Shown piece after piece: positions 36,743-46,225 of a stretch of DNA of 64,000 nucleotides. The stretch comes from Clostridia bacterium. Its GTDB lineage: Bacteria; Bacillota; Clostridia; Oscillospirales; Acutalibacteraceae. Made by a program: the position numbers and the translations under genes. Each line of letters begins with the position of its first letter. Position 1 is the stretch's first letter. The notes under the pieces are model-generated. The model was not told the DNA's origin and did no database searches. It was given only the letters and a program-made list of their open reading frames with translations. The stretch is taken from contig JAFQCH010000009.1 of NCBI GenBank assembly GCA_017416485.1, forward strand, positions 1-64,000. Direction: 5' to 3'.

Positions 36743-38776
36743 TTATTCCGTATACCCCAGGCGTTTGAGAATTTCGGTCTGTGTCAGGTCCGTTTTGCCT
36801 GCATTTTGCGTGCAGGCATATACACCGTCACGGCATTGCAGAATACCAGCCTGCAACAAGGCTTGCAAAGCAACAGAAATGGCGCAGGCACGCTGCGGCA
36901 CTTCATCCAGCCGCACAGACAGCACTTCCGTGTCGAATTTCCATTCGCCGTTTGTGCGGATATATTTATAAATTTTTGTGATCAACGCGCGGTCGGGACA
37001 AGCCTGTGCACGTTGGTTTTCCGTCAATTCTTCCTTGCGGCAGACACGGCGGAACAATGCAAGGGATGAAAACAACGCATTGTCGTCGATGCCCGCAGGA
37101 CGAATGTCGCGGATCTGAATGCTGACGCGCGTTTCGCCCATATATATGTTTTTATCAATGCGGACTGCAAGATCCACAAGATCGCCTTTTTTGTAAGCAA
37201 AATCATCGGGCGACATACCGAACTGCACGGCGGTAATATGCGCACCGTTGCGCGAAAGCACCAGTCGCAGATGGCGGTTGTTGCCCATGCCTTTGATGCT
37301 GTCGATTTCCATGCCGAACAAACCGAACAAGGGTGCGGGATTGCCGGCACCGAAGGGTTCAAGATCCTGCAAGGCATCCAGTATGGAAACACTGATGTGG
37401 GCGGGATTCAAGCGGCAATCGATGGTTACGGACGGGAACACATCCCCTGTTTGGGCGGCATATTCGTTGATTTTGCGGCGGAATGCACCAATGTTTTCGG
37501 GCGCAACGGAAAAACCTGCCGCAAGCGTATGGCCGCCGAATTGCAACAATGTGTCACCCGCATAGGTGAGCGCTTCATAGAGTGAAAAGCCGTCAATGCT
37601 TCTGCCGGAGCCTTTTGCGGTGCCGTCCGATTCCTGCGTGATCACAATAGCAGGTCTGCCGTAGCGTTCTACAAGACGGGATGCAACGATACCGATAACA
37701 CCGGCGTGCCAGTTTTTTCCGTCCACCACCAGCACACGGTCATTGCGCTGTTCGGGATGGGCATCGAGGTATTCTTCCACCTGTGCAAAAATGGCGCTTT
37801 CCGTTTCCTGGCGTTCCACATTGGCACGGTCAATTTCCTTTGCAAGGCGCTCGGCTTCGGCAGGGTCTTCCGTCAGAAGCAATTGCAAGGCTTGCCATGC
37901 ACTGCCCATTCTGCCTGCCGCATTGATACGGGGAGCCAGAGTGAAGGCAATGCCGAGGGAATTGAGTTCTTTGTCTGCACTGCCGGCAACACGGCGCAGT
38001 GCTTCAATGCCGCAACGCGAATACCTGTTCATATTTGCAAGGCCTGCAAGCACGATGAGCCGGTTTTCACGCATCAGCGGAACAATATCGGCCACCGTGC
38101 CGATGGCAACAATATCTGCATAGTCATCCAGCAAGGAATCGTAGTCGCCGTCTTCCAGAGCCGCCGCCAGTTTCAGAGCAACACCGACACCTGCCAGTTC
38201 TTTGAACGGGCTTTCGTCGTCTGCACGCCATGGGTCCACAACAGCACAGCAATCGGGCAACACTTCGCCGGCACGGTGGTGGTCCGTTACCACAAGATCC
38301 ACACCGAGTGTTTTTAAAAGTTCGGCTTCGGCAATGGCGCCGATGCCGTTGTCTACCGTTACAATGAGCGTTGTACCGCCTTCTGCAATGCGCCGGCAGA
38401 CTGCATCGGAAAGGCCGTAGCCTTCATTCATACGCGACGGAATGTAGGCATATACATCCGCACCGATCATTTCAAGATATGAATACAGCAATGCCGTTGC
38501 GGTGACACCGTCTGCATCATAGTCGCCGAATACGGTGATCTTTTCTTCCCGCTCAACGGCAAGACGGATTCTGTCAACAGCCTTGTCCATATCTTTGAGC
38601 AACCACGGATCGCTCAACTGCGAACGCATATCCAGAAACGCCGTCACATCGGCAACAGTTTGAAAACCTCTTGCATTGAGCACGAGTGCCGCGAATTCAT
38701 TGACACCGCACTCTGCCGCCACTGCAGCAGCCGCTGTTTTATCATATTGTGCCACATTCCATTTCTTGCGTCCCAA
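36743..38776 (-). CDS. recJ: Single-stranded-DNA exonuclease RecJ
   Basis: A 5'-3' ssDNA exonuclease of recombination and repair. The DHH phosphoesterase motifs are GDYDADGVTA, VTVDNGIGA and VTDHHRAGE. DHHA1 (FGGHTLAAGFS) and an OB-fold C-terminal region follow. At 677 residues it is somewhat longer than E. coli RecJ. The start is TTG 38776, correctly spaced (8 nt) from AGGAG; the nearby ATG is out of frame. Confidence 0.95.
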   Translation of the reverse strand: MGRKKWNVAQYDKTAAAAVAAECGVNEFAALVLNARGFQTVADVTAFLDMRSQLSDPWLLKDMDKAVDRIRLAVEREEKITVFGDYDADGVTATALLYSYLEMIGADVYAYIPSRMNEGYGLSDAVCRRIAEGGTTLIVTVDNGIGAIAEAELLKTLGVDLVVTDHHRAGEVLPDCCAVVDPWRADDESPFKELAGVGVALKLAAALEDGDYDSLLDDYADIVAIGTVADIVPLMRENRLIVLAGLANMNRYSRCGIEALRRVAGSADKELNSLGIAFTLAPRINAAGRMGSAWQALQLLLTEDPAEAERLAKEIDRANVERQETESAIFAQVEEYLDAHPEQRNDRVLVVDGKNWHAGVIGIVASRLVERYGRPAIVITQESDGTAKGSGRSIDGFSLYEALTYAGDTLLQFGGHTLAAGFSVAPENIGAFRRKINEYAAQTGDVFPSVTIDCRLNPAHISVSILDALQDLEPFGAGNPAPLFGLFGMEIDSIKGMGNNRHLRLVLSRNGAHITAVQFGMSPDDFAYKKGDLVDLAVRIDKNIYMGETRVSIQIRDIRPAGIDDNALFSSLALFRRVCRKEELTENQRAQACPDRALITKIYKYIRTNGEWKFDTEVLSVRLDEVPQRACAISVALQALLQAGILQCRDGVYACTQNAGKTDLTQTEILKRLGYTE

Positions 38777-38929
38777 AATACATACTCCTAAAGTGCATAA
38801 TAATCGATTTTTTTATTTTATCATTTTTTTGCAAGCATTGCAAGCCCTTTGCCGACTGTTTTTATATTTTATAATAAAACATACCGCCCTTTCGCAAGCG
38901 GAAAAAGCGGCATCTGCTATTTTTTAATA

Positions 38930-40219
38930 TTATTGCGGCAACAATGCGCGGATGAGTTCTGCGCAAATGCTGTAAATACCCGTCTGCGGGTCGGTTGCAT
39001 AGCGTGCGCCCGAAGTCAGCACCACAACCCCGTCTTTGGCGGCAGGATCAAACAAAAAACAAGCATACATTCCGTAAGCACTGCCGGTATGTGCATAAAC
39101 GGTTCTGTCTTCCACTGCACCTTCATAGATAAAACTACCCAATCCGACCAACTCACCGCCGTTATTAAACTGCACTCGCAAAAGCTCGGCAACACTTTTT
39201 TTGCTCAGAAGGCGTGTGCCGTCTGCCGCACAACCGTCATTGAGAAGTACGCAAAGCAGTTGGGCATAATCCGTTGCGGAGATAATCAGATTACCCTGTG
39301 TCAGATGTACGGTTTGTCCCAATACCGGATGAAACCGAGTTGATAAAAGAGGCTTTACCGCAGAATCTCCATCATATAAAACACCGATTTCCTCAGCATT
39401 CTCAACGGAAACTGGAAGATATCCGCCGTCCAATTGCAAAGGATCCAGAAACAAGGACTGTGCAAGCTCTTCAAAACATACCCCGCTTGCAAGTTCACAG
39501 ACGGAACCAACCAACGCATTACTGAGATTGCTGTAAGAATGTGCACTGCCGGGTTTATACGCAAAAAACGTACTTCTGTCCGTCAGTAATTGCTTGATGG
39601 AGATGGAGGATGCGTTACCAAGAGAAATATCAAACAGCCTGCCGTCGGCAACAGAAGCGGTGTGGGTCATCAGCATGCGGGGGGTGATCGGCGTATCGGG
39701 ATAAGCAGGATTGCGCACACTGAAACCGTAATAATCGCTGATATCCGCATCCAACGAAGCCCGTCCGCTGTCAACAAGTGCCATAAAAATCATATTTGTG
39801 AAAAGTTTGGAAAGAGAGGCAACGCGGTATTTTGTGTTCTGCGTGACCGCTTTTCCGCTTTCACGGTCTGCCAGTCCGAATACATAACTCCCCGTCACAA
39901 ATCCGTTTTCAATTACGGCACACTGCACACCGACGGCAGAATACTTTTCACTGATGATATCCAATTCGTCATTGCTGATTTCAAGCACATTTTCTGCGAA
40001 TGATGCTTGTTGAAATTCTGATTCAATCGGTGCATCTGCCGCTTCAATGCGTCGGTATACCGTATCGGAAGCCGAAACCAACGACGTCCAAACAGACAGA
40101 TCTGCACTTACACTTTTACCTGCCTTTGCTTCGCTATTACAGAAATAAAAAGCGCCTAAACTCAACAAAACAGCAATAATAAAAACCGGTAAAGCGTATT
40201 TCTTCATTATTTTCACCAT
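38930..40219 (-). CDS. Membrane-anchored serine hydrolase of the beta-lactamase/DD-peptidase family
   Basis: A 429-residue exported class C-like serine hydrolase. One N-terminal hydrophobic segment (about 7-25) acts as anchor or uncleaved signal. Family motifs are SLSK (SxxK), YSN (YxN) in the AHSYSNLSNALVG segment, and HTG in YAHTGSAYG. Relatives include D-aminopeptidases, esterases and DD-carboxypeptidases; true beta-lactamase activity is not implied. ATG 40219 follows AAAGGA. Frame-opening codons further upstream lack a ribosome-binding site. Confidence 0.88.
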   Translation of the reverse strand: MVKIMKKYALPVFIIAVLLSLGAFYFCNSEAKAGKSVSADLSVWTSLVSASDTVYRRIEAADAPIESEFQQASFAENVLEISNDELDIISEKYSAVGVQCAVIENGFVTGSYVFGLADRESGKAVTQNTKYRVASLSKLFTNMIFMALVDSGRASLDADISDYYGFSVRNPAYPDTPITPRMLMTHTASVADGRLFDISLGNASSISIKQLLTDRSTFFAYKPGSAHSYSNLSNALVGSVCELASGVCFEELAQSLFLDPLQLDGGYLPVSVENAEEIGVLYDGDSAVKPLLSTRFHPVLGQTVHLTQGNLIISATDYAQLLCVLLNDGCAADGTRLLSKKSVAELLRVQFNNGGELVGLGSFIYEGAVEDRTVYAHTGSAYGMYACFLFDPAAKDGVVVLTSGARYATDPQTGIYSICAELIRALLPQ

Positions 40220-40302
40220 ATTTTTCCTTTTGTTTCCAAAAGCAGTTTTCACAACCCAAATCAACATTATTCACAAAAAACCTAAAAAATTCTTAATTTT
40301 TT

Positions 40303-40335
40303 CAAAAAAAGAAGCATCCGCAAAAGCGGATGCTT
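40303..40335 (-). terminator. terminator of the lysozyme-dockerin gene
   Basis: AAGCATCCGC-TTTT-GCGGATGCTT on the minus strand, followed by a U-run (plus-strand A-run 40304-40310). Confidence 0.9.
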
Positions 40336-40347
40336 TCCGAATGAAAA

Positions 40348-42558
40348 TCAGTTATTCAATGCAAACTGATAGATCGGCCAACTCGATACATCTTCCAGTG
40401 CAACACTTGCCCGAAGAATCAATCGCGCGTCTCCTGCATCAAGGACTCCGTTGTCATTGATATCACCAATCTGCACAATGTCGCCATTGGAAACTTCCAG
40501 ACCGACACTGGCACGAAGAACGTATCTTGCATCGCCGCTGTTAACAATGCCGTTAAAATCCACATCTCCTGCTTCAATAAGCAATGTATCTTTGTTCACA
40601 AAAACATAGATTGCGTAAGTCAGAAGTTGCCCTTCGCAGTTAACGGTTACATTGTATATACCGCTGTTTTCAAGCGACGGGGCAGAAATGATGAGTCCTT
40701 GCGAAATGATGGCAGTTGAGCCGTCGGAATAGTTGGCCTTCACCTGCAAACCTCTTGTGTCGAGCACATCACCGATCTGATACAGGATCTTTTCAGGCAA
40801 GCCGACCAAAGAAACCGATTCAATAACGGGTTCGCGGTAGTTGCGCTCCCACACCGCATTAACATAAATGTCGGTTATTTCACCTTTCAGCGAAATGCTT
40901 GCCCCCGGCTGCAACACTTCTGCGCCGTTTTCAGACTGGTACTGCCAGCCATTGAAGGTATAACCGCTGCGCACGGGAATATCCGTACTGAGTTTCACGG
41001 TTGCTTCCCATACGGCATACAGCCTGGTATCCATACTGAACGGGTAACTTGCCCCCGTAGTGTACATGACACTGGTGCCATAGGGGGAGGTTGTCCATCC
41101 TGTGTTAACAGGTTTAAAACTCTGCAATGCGGGCATGCAACGACCGCCGTTGGGAATGTAATTAACATAGCACGGATCATACTCCGCAGTCGGCATTTTT
41201 ACACTTTCATTTTTCTTCACAAACTGCGAATAGGAAGACAGTTTACCGCCCGTTGCATCAAAAGAAACAGTATAGCCCGCAATTTCCTGATCGCGCTGGA
41301 AATAGTAGTAAACGGGAAGCGAAGACTGTTCGCCCGAAATGTTGCTGTGGGCAACAATTTTCAGACGAATCCATTTGCCGGCATATTTCGAAAGCACATC
41401 CGCCGACAAGGACAAGGAGTTGGCATTGCGGGTTTGATCGGTTGTGTACAAATCCTTGCCGTTTTCATTTGCTCTTGCAGGATTCGGCGAACCCGACAAA
41501 ATACGAACATTGTAAGTATAATAATTACCTGTCGATGTCCACACAACACTCAAGCCGCCCTCTGCCGATATCGTACCGTTGTATGTGCCCGCATAATGCG
41601 TGGAATACTTGGTGGGAATGACCGCAGGGGACGAAAGCATGGGAACATCAAGACGTTTGACAGATGTGGTAAAATACAACGTTGTGCCCGAGCCGATTGC
41701 TTTTGTGCCGGAGGCATCTGAATAAGCAACCACTTTTACACTGTAGCGGCTGCCGGACTGCAATGCTTCCTGCAGGTTGGCATTGCTGCTTTGCAAAAGC
41801 GAAACGCTTGTTACGGAAGCAGAAACCAACACATTGTTTGCAATTGTTTTCTGCACGGCATTGGAGTTATTGACAAGGGCAATGGTATAGCGGTAAGACA
41901 GCGCATTCGGCACCGCCCCCCATATGAGCGAGCCGGGAGAAGTTGCACTGATTTCAGATCCGTTCACAGGGGAAGTCACTGTGGGATCCACGATTTTGCT
42001 GTATTTGGGCCAATAGGTATCTCTGGCCAAAACGGCGCGAACAGCCCAGTCGGAAGACATACAGCCTTCGTAGTTTTCTGCAAAATAATAGGCAGCATCG
42101 TAGGCTCCCTGTGCGGTATCGGGGTATGTTTTGAGCTTGGTGTGCACCTTGTTGTAGTAGCCGTTGCCGGCATAGGAATCCTTGCCTGTCAGCTCATGGC
42201 GGAAGAATGCAAGCTGTGCATTGATATCCGCGGAATCAAGCCCCTGACTCGAACACCAGTTCAGCAGTTTGTCGAGGCGGTAGTTCCACTGGAAAATACC
42301 GTAGGCATTGCCGTTGTCGCCCCAGCATCCGGGGTCAAAATCACATTCACGCTCAACATTTGCAAGAATTGCAACCGTAACAGCCGTATTATAACCCATC
42401 ACCTGTGTGCAATAATCATAAATGATTTTTTCATTGGCTGCCGCCTGCGCGCTGGTGATAGCCTTCGCCTGCATAGGAACAATGGTCGGAAGAATGCCGC
42501 CCCAAAGCAAAAACAAGGATAAAATAATACAGACACACTTTCGCATCGTCTTTTTCAT
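40348..42558 (-). CDS. Secreted lysozyme-like protein with Ig-like domains and a dockerin
   Basis: A 736-residue exported protein. The signal peptide (about 1-33) is followed by a phage-tail-lysozyme-like domain (about 40-180; VAILANVERECDFDPGCWGD and NAYGIFQW). A fibronectin/jelly-roll-like middle comes next, then InlB-type repeats (YTVSFDATGG), a bacterial Ig-like domain (about 590-655) and a C-terminal dockerin pair (GDVDFNGIVNSGDARYVLR and GDINDNGVLDAGDARLILR). The probable role is peptidoglycan cleavage at the surface or in the lumen. ATG 42558 follows CGGAGGG. It is expressed from its own promoter with a structured leader. Confidence 0.85.
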   Translation of the reverse strand: MKKTMRKCVCIILSLFLLWGGILPTIVPMQAKAITSAQAAANEKIIYDYCTQVMGYNTAVTVAILANVERECDFDPGCWGDNGNAYGIFQWNYRLDKLLNWCSSQGLDSADINAQLAFFRHELTGKDSYAGNGYYNKVHTKLKTYPDTAQGAYDAAYYFAENYEGCMSSDWAVRAVLARDTYWPKYSKIVDPTVTSPVNGSEISATSPGSLIWGAVPNALSYRYTIALVNNSNAVQKTIANNVLVSASVTSVSLLQSSNANLQEALQSGSRYSVKVVAYSDASGTKAIGSGTTLYFTTSVKRLDVPMLSSPAVIPTKYSTHYAGTYNGTISAEGGLSVVWTSTGNYYTYNVRILSGSPNPARANENGKDLYTTDQTRNANSLSLSADVLSKYAGKWIRLKIVAHSNISGEQSSLPVYYYFQRDQEIAGYTVSFDATGGKLSSYSQFVKKNESVKMPTAEYDPCYVNYIPNGGRCMPALQSFKPVNTGWTTSPYGTSVMYTTGASYPFSMDTRLYAVWEATVKLSTDIPVRSGYTFNGWQYQSENGAEVLQPGASISLKGEITDIYVNAVWERNYREPVIESVSLVGLPEKILYQIGDVLDTRGLQVKANYSDGSTAIISQGLIISAPSLENSGIYNVTVNCEGQLLTYAIYVFVNKDTLLIEAGDVDFNGIVNSGDARYVLRASVGLEVSNGDIVQIGDINDNGVLDAGDARLILRASVALEDVSSWPIYQFALNN

Positions 42559-42712
42559 TCTTTCCCTCCGTAATCGGCATCGGTCTTCAAATCCGCTTTC
42601 GGGCTTTTTGATGCCCGGTTCCCGATGCCCAGAATTATGGTTTTTTGAATCTATTCTAAAGACAGCAGATCATTGCCGTTGATTGCTGTCGTATTTTTTT
42701 CAACGGAAAGCA
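42559..42712 (-). promoter_or_regulatory. structured 5' leader (candidate cis-regulatory RNA)
   Basis: About 150 nt lie between the predicted transcription start and the ATG. The 5' end can form an H-type pseudoknot: CCGTTGA (42706-42700) with TCAACGG (42682-42676), and GACAGCA (42690-42684) with TGCTGTC (42667-42661). Nearer the gene an outer stem GGCATCGG/CCGATGCC encloses a CGGGC/GCCCG hairpin, ending a few nt before the ribosome-binding site. It does not match a riboswitch class I can recognise. Confidence 0.55.
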
Positions 42713-42717
42713 GGTGC

Positions 42718-42746
42718 ATTATAACACATATTTTTGCTTTTGTCAA
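42718..42746 (-). promoter_or_regulatory. promoter of the lysozyme-dockerin gene
   Basis: On the minus strand -35 TTGACA (42741-42746) and -10 TATAAT (42718-42723) are 17 bp apart, a full consensus match. The predicted start is at about 42711. The rest of the gap up to the lysA terminator (about 42747-42835) is AT-rich with nothing recognised. Confidence 0.88.
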
Positions 42747-42835
42747 ATTTTGAACGTTGTATCATTATGGTAAAAAATAATATGATGTTTTTTAATTCAT
42801 TATATTTACACTTTTTCCTGTTTTTGTACAAAATA

Positions 42836-42859
42836 AAGCGGCAACCGAAGTTACCGCTT
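42836..42859 (-). terminator. dapA-dapB-lysA operon terminator
   Basis: AAGCGGTAAC-TTCG-GTTGCCGCTT on the minus strand followed by TATTTTG. Confidence 0.85.
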
Positions 42860-42894
42860 ATGCTATAAAATTTGCTGAAAGCCTGCTTCGTTTT

Positions 42895-44205
42895 TTAATC
42901 AGCATCGCAAGCCACAAGGTCTTCAAATGTTTCTCTGCGCACACCGATTCGGTTTTCGTTTCCGTTCAGAATCACCAGTGCGGGGCGGGGCAGACGGTTG
43001 TAATTGGATGCCATGGAGTAGTTATAAGCACCCGTTGTGAGCACCGCAATGATGTCGCCGCGTTCAGCCGAAGCCATACGCAGATTTTCCTGCAGGATAT
43101 CGCCGCTTTCACAGCATCTGCCGACCACGGAGCAAAGGCAATCCGTTGCTTTGTCGGCACGGGAGGCATTGACCACGGTGTAGGGTGCTTCATACAGCGC
43201 ATAGCGGGGGTTGTCCGGCATGCCGCCGTCCACGGAAACATAGGTTTTGCCGTTGGGGGTGTGCTTGACCGAGCCTGCGGTGTAAAGGGTTGTGCCGGCT
43301 GCGGCAACAATGCTTCTGCCGGGTTCCAGCAGAATCTTCGGACAAGGCATCATCAGCGCATCACAGATCTTTTTGATTTCAGCCGCCATGGCACGGATGT
43401 ATGCCGCATAATCGGGGGTGGGATGGCAAGGCAGATACCTTGCGCCGAAGCCGCCGCCGAGGTTGCAGAATTCCGTAACATAGCCGTGCTTTGTTTGCAT
43501 TTCCTTAATAAAACGCAACATGATTTCGCCCGCCTGCACAAAGGGGTCGATGTCAAACACCTGCGAGCCGACGTGGCAATGGAAGCCGCGCAGATCAATG
43601 CCGTTCATGGCAAGCGCCTGCAGAGCAATCACTTCCGCCTGACCGTTTTCGATAACAGAGCCGAACTTGGAATCGACCGTGCCCGTGGTGATTGCCTTGT
43701 GGGTATGCGGGTCGATACCGGGGGTCAGACGAAGCAGAATCTTCTGCTTGATGCCTCTGCTTTCGGCTTCCCTGTTCACGGCGTTGAGTTCATGGCAGTT
43801 GTCTACAATGAAATAGCCGACACCGCAGTCCATTGCAAAAGCAATGTCGAAATCGGTTTTGTTGTTGCCGTGGAAGAAGGCTTTTTCAAGCGGGAAGCCC
43901 GCTTTTTTGGCGGTGAAAAGTTCGCCTGAAGAAACAAGGTCTGTGCCCATGCCTTCGCTTGCGGCAATTTTATAGATGCCCGTAAAGCTCAGCGCCTTGC
44001 TTGCAAGAAGCGGCATGGAGCCTTCGGGGAAGCATTCCTTGACCGTTTGCACATAGGCACGGCAGTTTGCACGCACAAGCTGCTCATCCAGCAGATACAG
44101 CGGTGTGCCGTATTGTGCGGCAAGGTCGGCACAATCCTGACCGCTGACGGTCAGATGCCCCTTGTCATTGATATTCAGATTGGGATGGATCAGAAAATCC
44201 TGCAT
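42895..44205 (-). CDS. lysA: Diaminopimelate decarboxylase
   Basis: Last step of lysine synthesis: decarboxylates meso-diaminopimelate using PLP. It has the PLP-lysine segment LLASKALSF, the barrel motifs GFHCHVGSQ and NLGGGFGARY, and the phosphate and substrate loops EPGRSIV and CCESGDI. At 436 residues it has a normal length. It is the third gene of the lysine-riboswitch-controlled operon, 15 bp after dapB. Confidence 0.96.
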   Translation of the reverse strand: MQDFLIHPNLNINDKGHLTVSGQDCADLAAQYGTPLYLLDEQLVRANCRAYVQTVKECFPEGSMPLLASKALSFTGIYKIAASEGMGTDLVSSGELFTAKKAGFPLEKAFFHGNNKTDFDIAFAMDCGVGYFIVDNCHELNAVNREAESRGIKQKILLRLTPGIDPHTHKAITTGTVDSKFGSVIENGQAEVIALQALAMNGIDLRGFHCHVGSQVFDIDPFVQAGEIMLRFIKEMQTKHGYVTEFCNLGGGFGARYLPCHPTPDYAAYIRAMAAEIKKICDALMMPCPKILLEPGRSIVAAAGTTLYTAGSVKHTPNGKTYVSVDGGMPDNPRYALYEAPYTVVNASRADKATDCLCSVVGRCCESGDILQENLRMASAERGDIIAVLTTGAYNYSMASNYNRLPRPALVILNGNENRIGVRRETFEDLVACDAD

Positions 44206-44220
44206 CGTTCATCATCCTTT

Positions 44221-44946
44221 TTATATCAGATCACGCATGGAATAAAGGCCGGGTTCTTTGCCGCAAAGGAACTGTGCGGCGGCAAGTGCACCTTCCGCAA
44301 AAATATCACGGCTTTCGGCCTTGTGGCGCAGGGTGATGGTTTCATTGCCCGTGGCAACCCAAACCTCGTGCATACCCGTTTCGTTGCCCATGCGCAGGGC
44401 GTGCATGCCGATTTCATCGGCTGTGCGCGGGCACATACCGCTTCTGCCGTCCTGACGAACCGCTTCGGGGCGCACCTCTTTGATGGCATCAAACAGCATC
44501 ACGGCTGTGCCGGAGGGGGCATCGAGTTTGCGGTTGTGGTGGCATTCCACGATTTCCACGTTGGCTTCGGGGAAACAGGAAGCGGCTTTCTTGGCAAGCT
44601 CCACAAGCAGCGCAACGCCCAGCGACATATTCGCACTCATAAACACGGGCACACTTTCACTCGCTTTGAGCACAGCGGCCTTTTCTTCTTCGGTAAGCCC
44701 CGTTGTGCAAAGCACAAGCGGCAGTTTGCGGTTGACCGCATAAGCGGCAACAGACGGAGCTGCGACATGGTTGGAAAAGTCGATGATGACATCCGCTTCA
44801 CCGTAATAATCATTCACGCAGGCAAGAAATTCCCCGCCCGTGAAATCCACAGCGGCGGCAAGGGAAGAATCCTTCACACCGTCGTTTATCATGCGGCGCA
44901 GAACCGTACCCATACGGCCTGCGGCACCGTTGAGAACTACTTTCAT
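44221..44946 (-). CDS. dapB: 4-hydroxy-tetrahydrodipicolinate reductase
   Basis: NAD(P)H-dependent second step of the diaminopimelate branch. The Rossmann motif is LNGAAGRMG, the signature is EIVECHHNRKLDAPSGTA, and 241 residues is standard. It lies 11 bp after dapA in the operon. Confidence 0.96.
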   Translation of the reverse strand: MKVVLNGAAGRMGTVLRRMINDGVKDSSLAAAVDFTGGEFLACVNDYYGEADVIIDFSNHVAAPSVAAYAVNRKLPLVLCTTGLTEEEKAAVLKASESVPVFMSANMSLGVALLVELAKKAASCFPEANVEIVECHHNRKLDAPSGTAVMLFDAIKEVRPEAVRQDGRSGMCPRTADEIGMHALRMGNETGMHEVWVATGNETITLRHKAESRDIFAEGALAAAQFLCGKEPGLYSMRDLI

Positions 44947-44957
44947 CGGTTAATTCC

Positions 44958-45848
44958 TCAAACGTTCAGACCCTGCTCACGCATAAGAGCGAGCATGTTC
45001 TGCTTGTGTGCATCTTCCATGGGAGTCAGCGGCAGACGGAGTCTGTCTTCGCAGAATCCCATAGCGGCCATAGCGGCCTTCACGGGGATGGGATTGACTT
45101 CGCAGAACAGCGCATCAATGAGTGCATGGAAGCGGTACTGCATGTTGGCGGCACCCCATACATCGCCCGAGAAGAAGCGGTTGCAGATTTCCATGGTTTC
45201 CTTGGGAAGAATGTTGGAAAGAACGGAAATACAGCCGACACCGCCCAAAGACATCAGCGGAACGATCTGATCGTCATTGCCCGAATACAGATCAAGCTTG
45301 CCGTGCACCTTGCTCATGGTTTCAACGATTTTAGAAATGTTGCCGTTTGCTTCCTTGATACCGACAATGTTGGGATGGTCGGCAAGGGCTGCATAGGTGT
45401 CGGGTTCGATGTTGACACCCGTTCTGGTGGGAACGTTATAAAGAATAACGGGAACAGAAGAAGCATCTGCAATTTCCGTGTACATGCTGATAAGACCCTT
45501 CTGGGTTGCCTTGTTGTAATAAGGAGTAACAGACAGAACGCCGTCGGCACCTGCTTTGCAGGCGTGTTCAACGAGGTCAAGTGCATAAGCGGTATCGTTG
45601 CTGCCTACACCTGCAATCATGGGCACTCTGCCCGCAATGCGCTTTGCGGAATAGGCAAAAATTTCGCGATGTTCATCGTCAGACAATGTGGATGCTTCGC
45701 CGGATGTGCCGGCAATAACAAGGCCGTCAATGCCGCAGTCAATCTGCCAATCGATGATTTTGCCGAGGGCATCGTAATCAATGCCGTTTTCATTAAAGGG
45801 GGTGATGAGGGCGGTAGCAACGCCCTTAAAAAGTGTTTTCTTTTCCAT
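44958..45848 (-). CDS. dapA: 4-hydroxy-tetrahydrodipicolinate synthase
   Basis: First committed step of lysine/diaminopimelate synthesis: condenses pyruvate with aspartate semialdehyde. It is a TIM barrel of 296 residues with GTSGEASTLSDDEH, the tyrosine in ILYNVPTRTG, and the Schiff-base lysine in VGIKEANGNI. The open frame extends into the riboswitch, but ATG 45848 follows GGAGG and begins the conserved N-terminus. Confidence 0.97.
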   Translation of the reverse strand: MEKKTLFKGVATALITPFNENGIDYDALGKIIDWQIDCGIDGLVIAGTSGEASTLSDDEHREIFAYSAKRIAGRVPMIAGVGSNDTAYALDLVEHACKAGADGVLSVTPYYNKATQKGLISMYTEIADASSVPVILYNVPTRTGVNIEPDTYAALADHPNIVGIKEANGNISKIVETMSKVHGKLDLYSGNDDQIVPLMSLGGVGCISVLSNILPKETMEICNRFFSGDVWGAANMQYRFHALIDALFCEVNPIPVKAAMAAMGFCEDRLRLPLTPMEDAHKQNMLALMREQGLNV

Positions 45849-45884
45849 TTTTATATTCCTCCGGATGATTGGTTTAAAGGTTAC

Positions 45885-45923
45885 ACGCTGAAAAAATGCC
45901 GCCGACAGGCAAGTCGGCAGCAT
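45885..45923 (-). terminator. expression-platform terminator of the lysine riboswitch
   Basis: On the minus strand GCTGCCGACTTG-CCTG-TCGGCGGC-type pairing is followed by ATTTTTTC, directly between the aptamer and dapA. Lysine binding would favour this terminator. Confidence 0.85.
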
Positions 45924-45959
45924 CATACAAGCTGAAACAGAATACTTCCGCAAAAGAAG

Positions 45960-46126
45960 TATGTTCAGTAGCACTCCGCAGCCGCGACAGTCATACGCAT
46001 CTTATTGCATACACCCAGGCAAGTTCCGACATAAAAACTTCCTTCGGCGCCGTGCCCCTTTTGCCCGTACAACGGAATCGTCACTTCCTTGGCATACGGG
46101 TTACTGATGACATAACGCACCTCTAC
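45960..46126 (-). promoter_or_regulatory. Lysine riboswitch (L-box)
   Basis: Conserved L-box blocks read in order on the minus strand: AGAGGTGCG (46124-46116), GGGCAAAAGGGGC, GCCGAAGG, ACTTGCCTGG, GACTGTC and GGAGTGCTACTG (ending about 45966). Together with the downstream terminator this is a transcriptional off-switch for dapA-dapB-lysA when lysine is abundant. Confidence 0.95.
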
Positions 46127-46136
46127 CTTTGTCGTT

Positions 46137-46165
46137 ATTATATCAGCCGTTTATTATTTTGTCAA
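46137..46165 (-). promoter_or_regulatory. promoter of the lysine operon
   Basis: Minus strand -35 TTGACA (46160-46165) and -10 TATAAT (46137-46142), 17 bp apart, just upstream of the L-box. Confidence 0.9.
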
Positions 46166-46189
46166 CACCTTTTCGATCTATTACGGATA

Positions 46190-46217
46190 AAAAAACAAGC
46201 GGTGAAAAGCACCGCCT
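46190..46217 (-). terminator. terminator of the small regulator gene
   Basis: AGGCGGTG-CTTTT-CACCGCTT on the minus strand followed by TGTTTTTTT. Confidence 0.85.
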
Positions 46218-46225
46218 GAAAAAAC

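Noticed and set aside
42559..42712. Cobalamin or c-di-GMP riboswitch upstream of the lysozyme gene
   Set aside because: A GGGAACCGGGC-like stretch recalls parts of these, but the other conserved blocks and their order are absent, so it is kept only as an unassigned structure.
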